From contig NW_020170441.1 in the NCBI RefSeq assembly GCF_000524195.1, forward strand, positions 404,056 through 468,055: 64,000 nucleotides of DNA, written 5' to 3'. This DNA comes from Echinococcus granulosus. Lineage: Eukaryota > Platyhelminthes > Cestoda > Cyclophyllidea > Taeniidae. Positions 10,301 through 22,300 of this stretch are shown one piece after another; the stretch's first letter is position 1, and each line of letters opens with the position of its first letter. The translations under genes were made by a program, and so were the position numbers. Under the pieces are notes generated by a model. It saw only the letters and a list, made by a program, of their open reading frames with translations. It was not told the origin of the DNA and searched no databases.

Positions 10301-13300
10301 CAATGCCCGATTCCTTTTTAAAGGAGGTCAGGGTTTTCAGTTGCACTATATTACTGTTATAAAGTGATGTCAGCTTATGAAGTTGTAACAAATCGCTTGC
10401 TCGAGTTTACTGCAGTTTGAGCAAGTAGTCTAAATTCCCTTCTCAAAAATGTGTTTCGTTGCGATAAAATACGACCTCAATGGCACATGAAAAAACTGTA
10501 CTTTAAAAATTGTTTTTTCATTGGCTGTAGCAATTTCTCAGAAAAAGTTACTCCTCATCGCATTAATCATAATCCCTAAGGCTCTTTTTCGCATCAGACA
10601 AAGAAGGCAAATTAAGCAATTGGCTTTACTGTAGAAGTGCGTGATTTCTACGAGACGACCCTGCTTTCGATGGCCATTCCGATGAAAGTGAAGGCTGACA
10701 TGGCTCTTGACATTGCGGGTCGGTGGGAGCAGATTGATAAATCCTCCTCGGCTCTCTCTACTTTCTATACCCACTCAGATCGCAGCAGCAACGAGCTCGC
10801 TAGCGGCGTAAGATCCGTAAGTGGTGCTCCCTCATTCCTTCCCGTCCGACTAATCTCTTCCTCTCTTGTTTGCCCATTAGTACACTTGGAAATTGGTCAG
10901 ACAGTCATCCGTGTACCATGATTCAACTCTTCCGTCTTCTATTGTTATGACCTTCGCTAATTTCTGGGATATTTGGTTCCTCTAAGATTTGTCATAAATA
11001 GATTGGAATAAGCGGATGATTTTTGTACGCACATGGATTAAATAGTCTGCTGTGTTAAAGCGATATCCTCCTCTCCCCATAGACGTTCACTCTTGAGTTT
11101 CCACTTGGAACGTTTGTACTTATGTGTTAGACTCCTATTGCCCTTTCATCATTAAATTTTGCTGTTCTACTTTGGGAGTTATGAGTTTCTAATGTCTGTT
11201 GCCTCATAACCGCCATTTCGTAAATAACACTACGTTATGAGTTTCTGTAATAAATAAACTGAGCTTTTATGCTTAATAAGTGGTCAAAATAGCACACTGC
11301 AGAAGGAATACCTCTCGCATTATATTTCCACATTCTGGCGTAATTTCGTCCTCGTGAATAAAAAATCCACTTGACATTAGAGAAAAACCCAGGGGACGTC
11401 AGTGTACAAAAATCTCTCGGTTTTCATGGCTTATTATTTTGCTCTCAAACACAAAGATGTTCCACTGATTTTGGAGTCTAAAGAAATGTTGATTGCCTCA
11501 ACAAATGGGTGGTCTCATCTTAAAATATGAACGGTAAAAAGCAATATTAACGATAAGGATGCCGTTTTTCGAGCATTTGTGTTTGCCGGTGGCTAAAAAT
11601 TGGACAGTTTACAATCTAGTGTTAGTTATTTTAAATGTTGCCAATTCTGAAGTTGGTATTTTATGCCCATCAGCCCCTAGCTTAAGTTATTTGGAGTGTT
11701 GCTGGAGAAGAATGTCTTCTCGTGCCCGACTTTGCCTCCTTTCTTTCCTCCTACCGTTGTTTCGAATTAGGCAAAGTCAACCAAGTGCATCAAATTTTCT
11801 CAAGAGGGTGGTACAGCGTAACTGAATTTGGAAAGCGATTGCTTGAGACTGGAAACATCTGAACGACTGCTCTTATACTCACGCAACGCCTGTTTTCCCT
11901 TTATTGATGCTGAGTACTGGGGAGAAAAGGGATGCAGTCCTTTCAAGTGTTGTATTGAAGACAAACTTTAATGTGCGCATAAACGCTCGTACATTTCCGA
12001 ATGTGTTTGCTGTTGAATTACAGACAGCATCACTTTTCATTTGGCTTAATTGTTCGAACGAGACTGCATATTGCGAACAACGCCTTTTAGTTAACCGCCA
12101 CTACTTCATTTGCTTTTATGAAGTCAGACATTGGGCTGGCACTGGATTCTTTTGCATGCTGAACATCTGAAAAAGTTCGTTGTGCCATCTTTCTGGGCAT
12201 GAAATGTTTTCGTGGTGAATCATATGTGAAATTAAAACGTTTTTTGCGTAATAATAAAATGTCTAGTAGTATCTTTCATTGGCTTCTATTATTTAATGTA
12301 AAGAAAGTGGACTATTTATGGCTTTGCCCACGATTTTCACCAGCTTCTGAACGCGCAATTGCATAAATCAGTGGATTTGTGATTTTTTCATGTCACAAAA
12401 AGCAGTGTATTATATGTGCACAAAACCATTTGGACATAGGGTTAGGTTTCATTTGAAAAAAGAATGGATGAATTCTAAATTTTATGGCATCAGAAGGTGT
12501 GGAAAGTATTCAAACACGTGAAAAAATAAAGCGATTTAAATGTTGTAGGTTATAAGTAGCCTATGATACCTGCTGTAAGATAGCATAAAAATATCTAATA
12601 GACTTTTAGGAGTACGTCACAATTTACCACTTTATTATTTACTAATGATAATAATAAGAACAAATCGTAGTGATATAATTTCGTACGAGAAGGGCTAGCA
12701 TGCAATCTGTGGTTAAAAAATACTGAGTGCCTGCCTTGCTGCGTAAATAATTTATTTTACCTATCCACATAATGAGTTGGACAATACAGTGGCATTGTTG
12801 TGCGATTTGTTTTAGCGTTCCTTATCCCATTTAACAAGACCGGTGACGTTGGAGCCTGGTGCATGTAAGAGGAGCAGCGCAAGGGATCGCACATCAGTCA
12901 TGACCAGCTCATTCGGTCGTCTTGATTTGAGACGACACCACCATCGCTACGAACACCGTCTGCACCAGCACAATAACAACCAAGAGCAGCATCATTCGCG
13001 TCGTGTGAGAGATAACGGTGAGCCGCTGTTCGACGACAACACCGAGGCGAGTTCGCAGTCACCGAGTTTCGGCTCCGTCTCGGTATCCAACTCCTCCTCG
13101 GAGCGACGACGCGGCTTCTCGTCAATCTTCCGAGTCCAACTAACGCGGGGACCCCAGGGCTTCGGCTTCTCTATCGCCGGAGGCACTGATCAAGAGCCTC
13201 CTCTACCCACAATCGATGCTCGCTTCGTCTACGTTGCCCGCATCACGCCCGGCGGCGTGGCCGACTTGGATGGCCGTCTCAGGTAGTCTAAACTCCTTTA

Positions 13301-16300
13301 TCACTACTCATCTACGACAATCACTGAGATTAGGTTTAATTTATTTTCATTCAAATACTTCCGTATTGCAGGGTGTAGCGAAACGTTCTGTTACCTTTAC
13401 ACAATTGAATGGCACGTAATTCTCCCCACTCAAGTGGGGTAATTTCTCACTTATAAAGTGAATTTTTTACTCCCCTAGTCTTTGGATGCGCGTATATGGG
13501 TTATCATGCCTGTCTAGTACAAAATTAGATAGCTAAAAAAAGAAATTTTAAGCCCATTACTTTATAGAAGTAGTTCCATAGTACTTTGAATAGGTAAATT
13601 GTTTCAGTGCTTTGATACATTGTAGCCATTTTTATCTACAATAACATCGAAGTGCTGGTATCACCATGCATTAGTTCCGAATGATACGTTCGTTACCAAA
13701 GTCTTGCAACAACGCAATTTTTCCCTGATTCTCCTATGGCAATAGTTATCCTCCACTCTGAATAATTAAAAAGCTAATAAATATAGTCATTCCAAAGCTA
13801 TCATCATTCTGCACCTGTTTATTTGTTCAGCCAAACCGTTTGCGACAGGATCTGATGCAGCTATTTATCATAGGCTGGTAAAGTAGATCTGTCGCCCATT
13901 TGTGCCACCGAGCTCGGACCGGAAAGTTGGGAAGTCAGATGGACATAGCGAACAAATGTGATATAAAATTTCATCGTTCCTAAATTCTACTTATTCATGA
14001 TTCTGTTAAAACAGTCTGAATTGACTTCTAAAAGTAGAGCTTTGTGTCCCAGACTTTTTTTTTGCCTTGAAGAGGTCAGTAAATTAAAAAAGTAGTATCG
14101 AAGTTTCATGCTTATTTTTCTGACCTTTCCATCAGGGTCAATGATGTCATTCTTTCTGTAAATGGATTCGGACTGGTTGGTCTTCCTCACCTTAAGGCAG
14201 TTACAATCTTCGAGAAATCTGGCGCACATCTGGACTTGGTAAATACTTTTAGAAATTAATTGCGTAGAATTTTTTACAGTTTCAACATTTCCACACCTTA
14301 TTATATGACATCCGGGAAATAAAATTGTAGGAAATGGAGTGTTAAACTACTGTTTCAGTTTTACGCAGTTGTATTTTATTTTAAAAAAATGAAATGAAGT
14401 TATTTATTCGTTATATTTTCAGGGCGTCCACCTATCTACCCGAAATGGCCACTTGGCAGGACAACTGTTTCCTTTTTCATTTTGAAAGGCTAAGCGAACT
14501 TGCGGTAAACCTTCTGCAATGAAACAGAAAAGGTAGAAGTGGCTGGGTCTTGTGCAGCAAACACAGTTGGGGTTGCATCAACTCGCAATCCATGTGGTTT
14601 AGGTGTGCTCAAATGCCTGTGGCCACGAAAAGACTTTGCAATTCGGAAACAGAACAATCCGACCTCAAGTCGCATTTTGAAATGGTGCTAGAAACCAAAG
14701 ACTGGTGTATCTTCTCCTAAATAAGAGCGTGAACTTGCTTGAGTGAGTTTAAGGTCCCAGTGAGTGCTGGGATTTGGGAGCGATCGGCTTTAGACTTCCC
14801 TCGCTGAATGCTGCTGATGCAGTTCAAATTCACATTCCCGGACCAAATTGTCCTTGTCAATGAAATAGCAATTATTTTTTTACTGAGTTTTGGGCAGAGG
14901 TTGAATGTTAACCTTCCACTTAGCTTTATTATGCCGATTTCAGTGTTCACAAAGTTCCAGTTTATTTCCGTTTTATAATCTACGGGAAGGAACGGAGCAA
15001 TGCGTGTGTATTCTAACTACTCTAGTCATAAGCGGCTAATATGGCATGCCCCATTTTATGCACACAATAGTAGCTGAGACTTCTGGCTTGAACGTCAAGC
15101 CATTTTGTTGGATTATGTCTCACTTGATAAAACTCAGCCCAACATTTAAAATGGGACTGTTTTTGTAACATCTGTGAAGGATTCCATTTGCTCAGGCGAT
15201 GTAACAGTAAGCGCTTTTTGGTCAATTTGTGGGTTTTTTCTATTTTTCATAGTTGAAGTGGTGTTTTTGAACGTTGTTTCCCGTGCGTTGAGGCAGTCCT
15301 ATGAAGGCTCAGCTACTTATGCGCACCATGCTTCGCACTTGGGAGATGCCATCAGTTAGCATTGAAGTGGTCCATGTCTTTGATTAAATGTAAATTTAAA
15401 ATTCTTTAATGACTTTTAGGCTTGTGGTGGCCGATGCTTTGCCAAGCCAGCTGCTCTGCTGCTCTCAAATAAACGTGCTTAATGCTTTAAGGGGGAGCAT
15501 TCAAACGTGTTTCATTCACACTCCTCATTTTTTAAAAAGGCATCAATAGAAAATAATTTTAGTGCCTCGAGTCTTTTCTGAAGTCGATAGAAGTCATAGT
15601 ATCCAGACAGAATATGTATTGTCGACGTACAGGAGGGTTTGAGAGCTACTGCCATGGCCCGAGGACCAGGCCGCCCAGCTGCCGTACATTGGCAGAGCCC
15701 TAAGTGATCCGTTACCAAAATCGGGATTCAAACAGACAATTGAAGGATGTCACAACATTGGCGCATTCCATTTATTCTGTTAGGTTCTTCATTGTATACC
15801 TCTGGGAAGCGATTCTCTTTTTTACATTACTTAAAGGTTTTGCAAACCAATAGTGTCTCCACAGTTTGTCTGAAAGGCATTGCTTCACCATATATTCCCC
15901 GTCTAGGGATTTAAAGTGATTAAAGACCAACTGATTTCATATTTACACAAAATAAAGTGCTTCTGGTGATTGCATGGCTCTGATTCATTATCTGATACTA
16001 CTTAGGGGTCGTAACATAATGTTAGTTTGTTTGCGAATTTTCACCGCTCAAGTGTATTCTTTTAGTAAAACTAATTGTATCGTTTGCGCAAAGGTCAACT
16101 GTTTGCCCGTTCCAACTCACGCAGTTCTACCGCATTAATTTAATGTTGATCCTTCCTGCAACTCCATCTTCGAGGCATTAAGTAGTAAATTTGGCGGTTA
16201 TTTATGTAATTTATTAACCGGAACCGGCAGTCCGTTGACGACCCTTTTGCAATAAATTGGGGTTTGTGTGTGCGAGCTTCCACCCAGCTAGTCAGTGGGT

Positions 16301-19300
16301 TGACTTCGGAGCAGACGTCTCCACCTACCGACCGTATGTGAGTGAGCGAAGGGCGCACGGGGAGTTCATGCACGCTCAACGGCCAGCCAGTTTAACCTGC
16401 CTCAGCGTCACACGGTGATTTAAGTCATGCGTACTTATAGTTACTGATTGACCACGACCCTAGAGCGATTATCAGCACACTTAAAGTACACCTTTGCGTG
16501 ATATGAACCAATCAGGTGGGACTGAGAGAAAAGGCGACTTTAGAAGGTTCGTGATTGGCCATCAATAGGCAACTTCTGAAAAATCGAGGAGAAGCAGAAA
16601 ATTCGGTGATCAGATAACTTAACAATCAAAATAAGCAATCTAACGACAATCATCTGCGAGATTTTGTGGTTTTATTATTCTGGGCTACATTCGTGCCAGA
16701 AATCTATCCCTCAATACAAAGTGTCGGTGACCTTAGAAGACGCACAGAAACCCGATTTCTCTTATTTATGACACTTCTGAAATAGAAAGTTCAACGACCA
16801 CAATCGGCCTTCGCCCAGGAGATCAGTCGGCCCGTACACTTGCCTACTTCGCCGAAAATCTCTTCTACTGTGAGCAAACGCGTCCACGCTGACCGAGGCA
16901 GTGGCGGAGAGACACACGCCGCGTCAGTGCGGTCACGAGTCACGGCGCTCTCGCGCTCCCACTGTATCATCCTGCCCGCTGCTTCCAACTCGCCCTCTCC
17001 CACCGAGTCGAGCGGTCCCCCGCCCACCACAGTCTCACCTCTATCTTCTCTCATCACCTCCTGTCAACATCCCCCTCTCTCTGCCTCCTCCAATGCTGAG
17101 ATCCCCAGGAAGAAGGTTATGGGTGCAGGGATGGGTACAGCAGTGACGACGGCGGTGAAGGTGGTAGAGGAAGAACGTCAACATAACGAAGGAGATGTGG
17201 AAAACGAAGACGAGGATGACACCGTTTGGTTTTTCGATCCAGAGCAAACTGGAAGTGGAAGATCGGTGCTCCAAACTACCAGTAACACTAACAGTCGTGA
17301 TTTGGATGCTGACGCTGCGTAAGTGAATTTACCTCTGTAAATTTTGCCTCTCATGAGGATTTCCAAGTGTATTGATGTCCCTCTATTGTTATGTGGGTCT
17401 ATCGTTAGTAGATACTCCTCATGCAGTTCCACGCTTAAAATAGTGTCCATTTAGAAACTAGCAGGTGAATCAACAGTTGAATGGTTCAAAAAAGTTGTAA
17501 ATTCAGTGCATGAATCACTTGTCACTAGACCGTTACACTGCTTTGCCTGACAATTGTTTCGCGTGTGGTTAATTGTACAATTTGAAGCTATAAATCACAT
17601 ACCTCTTTCACATGCCCACATATCGCAAATTCCAAGCCATAGGTGGTGTGTTTTCACGTAATCTAACTTACTTTCATCCCACATTAAAGTAAAAATAGAT
17701 CTTCATTCTTAAAGTTAATGTTAAATTTGTCTTATTCGGATGATCTTATTGAAATAATTATTCCAAAACCATAAAATTGAGGGTTATCAAACATTTATTC
17801 CGTTGCTTCTACAAAAGAGATGCAAGGGTTTTAAGGCGCAAGTTAAAATAAGATATCCGTACATCACCAGTTTAGAAGCAAAATTGCGGTACTGTGGCGG
17901 TTAGCCAATTTTAGGCTGCGAGTTGCCTCTGCATTCGTTGGGCCACAATAGTTTTATTAAATCGGCCGTGGCAATGTTTGGAAAAATTAGGAAAATCAGA
18001 TTCTCTGGCTTTTAATCTGATTTACTTTTAGGTGGATGCTTTTTGAAATGATTTTATTCTCCTATTCACCCAACCGTTGAATGAAATACTTGCCTACTGT
18101 TTGCCTACGCAGACCCCAAAATTTGGTCCATCGCAGCAATTTTGTAGCTTCAACGCGCAGTCTGTGAAGCCTAAAATCATTTGCCTCATGTAATGCTGCA
18201 TTAGTGGGTTAATTTAGCTTTATTTTGCGATAGGGTATTTGGAGGATCTATCGGCTTCTACAGAAATCGTCGGAAGATTAACAAATTTGTAATTATTTCA
18301 GTCGCTAACATAAAATTTGCTCACTAGCAGTACCTGCTTTCAAGCCTTAGCGCGGATAAACTTAAAACTCAAATCTTAATGCTTAAGACTATAAAAAGAG
18401 CCCATTTCAAGTATGCATCCTTGGTGTTTCTGCAACAATCACGAAATTCCAAATTTTATTTTGGAAGTTATGTTCTCACCATTTGCAGTACCGTGCCTTT
18501 TTGAACGCGAACGGAAGGCTTTGCGTTAAGCGATGTAATAATTCCGCTAATCTTCCACTCAAAAGTAGCATTCAACTTGACGACCTAGCTGTTATTTTGG
18601 TTTGTGAATCGAAAGGAATTTCACATACTTCGTGTCCGAAATTTGCCTCCTTTTCACTTACCTGTCTGATTCCTAGCTCACTTAGTACCTGACTTTGCAA
18701 TAGCATTGTGTACATAATTTGGACAGATCCAGCAACATCAAGGTAGCTGTGGAAGACAATGCGCTTTCAAAGCCAGCTGTGGAAAGCGAGAGAAAAAGAA
18801 TTTATCAGATGAAGAAGCCATCATCGCCCATCCCGATAGACCAGTGGGAGCTGTCCACCCGTCCACAGCCTGATCCCTCCCCAGGCCCAATCATCGTTGA
18901 AGTGCCGCTGGTCAGGGGTACAAGTAACGGCTTCGGATTCAGCATCGCTGGTGGCATAGGAACGGAGTTTCTCGAGGGTGATTCGGGCATCTTCATCACT
19001 AAGGTATTCTCATCGGGCATTTCAATTTCTTTCATGTTCGTTGTTCGTAAATGATTGAACGTCCGCAATTTTGACGTCTGGAGTTCCAAAACAAAAGTTT
19101 TACCTAAACTACTTTTGAACAAAACTAATGTGACATTCATTGTTGCCCTGTTTTTAATAAGTAATTCAGTCATTCAAATTAATTCTATGCAAACGAGATA
19201 GGCGCTTTTTTCCGCAGCTTCACAGAAGTGTCTTTTTGGAATTTATCAAGGAGCTCGCAACGGCCAGTTGATTTTGCCCTTATTTTTAAGAGGTCGAGTA

Positions 19301-22300
19301 GAGTAAAAATATTTACTTAAAGGTATAATCACATTAAATATTTCCTAGTAATTGGTCCTTTTAGGTTTTTTTTAGTGGTTAGTATTTAACAGTTCTCTTT
19401 AGTAAATCTGTACTTGATCGTATAACTATCCTGAGAAACTTTTTCCGTTTCAAAAATTGCTGTTTTATTAGATCGGGATTGCATAAAGAGTAGTAGAAAG
19501 CAGAAAGAAGTGACTTGTTAAATTGGAACTTTTGACCACAGATCTCCTGGTGGCTCAGGAGGTGCGAATTCGGTGATGTCGCATACGCAAATTCCAGACC
19601 TCTTAACTTATTGCACTCTAATCGTTTGGTGATTTCAATTAACCCACCCCAACGAAACGCTTTTGTGTTTAGACTTTCAGCACCACTCTCCTCTCTCCTG
19701 TCTACTGTCGCGCAGCCTGACCTCTTCTTCTTTCAGCTTAGAAAAGTTTAACTTCTATTTCACCCCAAAATTCCAACTATAAGGAATTCTCTTCAAAAGT
19801 AGTATTTTTGAGATTGATACCTCAAAATACATGCATGGTAGCTAATCTCCTGGAGAGTGGGCAATGGTGCTCCTTGAATCTAGACGGTTCACTAGGGCAT
19901 TGTAGATTAGCCTCAACTTCCGGCAGTATTATTCCAGAGAATATAGAGAAAGGACAGATTCGAGTGAAAGTCGGGCGATGAATTGCAAATGCACGGAGGT
20001 GCGCTAATGGCTTGGGAGTCGTAAAATAGAAGATCACGTCTTTTTTCAAAATCACTTATTTGTTTTATTCAAACAAATGAGGTGAAGGTCTCTTTGAATA
20101 AAATAGTCTTCATTTTACTTTTCGTTTTCTAAGGAACAACTCGTGTTCTTCATGCACTACCTTCCAATGGGTCGGTGCTGTGCATAATATTTTTCAAACA
20201 CCAGCCTGCTTTAATTTGTTAATTATTGTTTTCTGGGTATCTAGGTAATCACTTAGAATGTTGAAAAAGGCAATGGCACAACTTCTGGAAATCCATCTTT
20301 TTACTTTCTTATGTCCCTGTTGCTGTTCAATCATTTTGTGTGGAGTAGGTAGTAGGGATCTCATACGATATGATTTCATTATGTATTAATACTCAGTTAT
20401 CATTATGGAGGAGCAGAGTTTACTACCTACTTGCCACATTCATGGATATGAGATTATTTTCTTAAGGTCCTGACGAAATTTTTTGCCGTTCTATAAATCA
20501 GAGATTAATGTGTCACCTACGCTTTTATTGACTGAGGAAATCTTAAAAGTATCTTTACGTATTCAAAAAGAATAAAATCTTTCGTTGAGCGATACCGTTG
20601 GGGATATGCTGCAGTTGGAAGCCGACTGTAGTTTCGAAATGAGGTTAGCATCACATCAGCACTAACCACTGCCACTGCATAAATAATTGAGGCAACCGAT
20701 TTGTTAACACCATCGCAAAGCTAGGCGGTTGAGTCAAGCTTTCAGTTGGTAAATTACGTTGAATAAAAGTTTGCCCATCGTGACAGATCACCTCAGGCGG
20801 TGTTGCAGACACCAGTGGCCGCATAGCTGTCGGTGACCGGTTGATCAGGGTAAACAGTGTCTCCCTTGTGGACGTGACACACGCGGAAGCTGTGGAGGCC
20901 CTCAACACTGCAGGCGACTTTGTGTTTCTCCTTCTCGTCAAGGTACCTCTCCAGTCCTCACCCCAATGGATCAATCGTCGGCAGTGCCAAGGTACACTCG
21001 CCATTTCTCGCTAGTAAATTATTTGTAAAAAATTACTGGATGTCAGGATGATTGGACTACACGTGCAGTACACTTTCATGCAGTGGTTAAGTGAGTAATG
21101 AGCGGGTGGTAGGAACCATCACGAATTTCAGCAGATTTTATCTCCCATCGGTTTTTTGTTTGTCTTTCGTAAATTATGCTCGATCTGTGTAGCCAACATT
21201 TATTTCGGTAGATTCATTTTAGTTTTCAGGAGTGAGTCCTCACCTGGCTTGGCTTTTTGAGCAAGCTATTCGTCCACTCAAATGTTACACAACCGGATTT
21301 GGTTTCGTTGATTCGTCCCTTCCTCTTTATTAGCTTTTGACTCGCATTTTCGAAAGTCTGTAATTTTTGGCAAAAACTGAGTACATTCGTTTGAGGCTTA
21401 GAATTTACTTTTTCTCGTCGAACCGTTGGCATACGTGCGATGTCAAGGTCACTTTGTTCTGACATTAGGCTTCGTTGTTGGTACCAGCGCGTGCTTTAGT
21501 TGTCGGCACGTAGGACCACAATGACAGCCCGTTGATTTATTTTCACTCCGCTGGTAAATTAATAGAAAACATACCATGCAATCTAACAATTCACTTTTTT
21601 TTCGTTTGAGCTTCCACTTGCATTTATCCCTTAACTATCCATACCGTCTACGTCGACATGTAATTAATCTTGGAACCGAAAAAGTATCCCATATTCAAAA
21701 GCCATGAAATTTGTATTTTTAAAATTTTTAAAATTTTAAGCAAAATATGCCTCGAAAAAGGCGTAGTAAACCATCTTTCAGTTTGTGTTCGAATGTGGAC
21801 TTAAGTCAGCTTCTACCCATGCAATCTATCTTTGATGTGATGATGGAATTCGAAAGACCTTTATTTACATTGAAGCAATCAAATTAACGTCCAAGGTAGT
21901 TGTAATTATGTCCAGAGATATCCCCTGTCTTTGAAGAAGAATGTGTCGGCTGCCTACTTTAATTACAATCATCGAAAGGCGTTCCTGGGTCTATTTCTCC
22001 TTTTTCTCCTTTCGCTAATTCAGAACTGAACAGTTCCTCCAATTATTGCACAATTTTGGCATCCTTTGAATTTCATTTAATTTTTGCTGAGAAAAGCACC
22101 ATGTCACTGTTTAATTTTATTACTTACTGATAATATAAACCAAACTCCTGTGAAATGTTGCATGCAAATCCTGCCAACGGCAAGTACAAATTTGTTCCAA
22201 CAGTATGGGGTTAGGCTTAATGACAATATGATGAATGATTTTGGACATGTTTAAAAGTACTCTAAGACTGGCTACAGATCCCTCTGTTTTTTTTTAGCCA

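Larger units (their letters stand above)
7470..10634 (+). other. DLG intron 1 (3.2 kb) with repeats
   Basis: Contains dispersed repeat copies 2 and 3 (8351, 9163). A GC-richer patch at 7730-8060 has open frames on both strands and no recognisable motif. A minus-strand open frame (8918-9232) runs partly through repeat copy 3. Confidence 0.7.
7338..10816 (+). other. DLG1: DLG L27 domain (exons 1-2)
   Basis: Exon 1 reads ERALREIIDFRDGLDKRTDK and LIAALDCVVEVMQNHLYHAY. The phase 1 junction gives YLE-VRDFYETTLL, matching the IQEFYEVTLL end of DLG L27 domains. L27 mediates heteromeric assembly with CASK/LIN-7-type scaffolds. Exon 2 continues into a Ser-rich linker. It ends at two in-frame donors, gtaaga after 10807 and gtaagt after 10816. 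Confidence 0.85.

Noticed and set aside
12898..13186. Minus-strand ORFs over DLG exon 3
   Set aside because: Shadows of the PDZ1 exon caused by GC-rich, stop-poor coding sequence.
20943..20944. Earlier donor gtacct of DLG exon 7
   Set aside because: It would end the exon in phase 0, but exons 8 and 9 both need phase 1; the donor at 20992 fits.
20651..21004. 117-codon minus-strand ORF
   Set aside because: It is the antisense shadow of the DLG PDZ2 exon 7, whose plus-strand frame matches the family.
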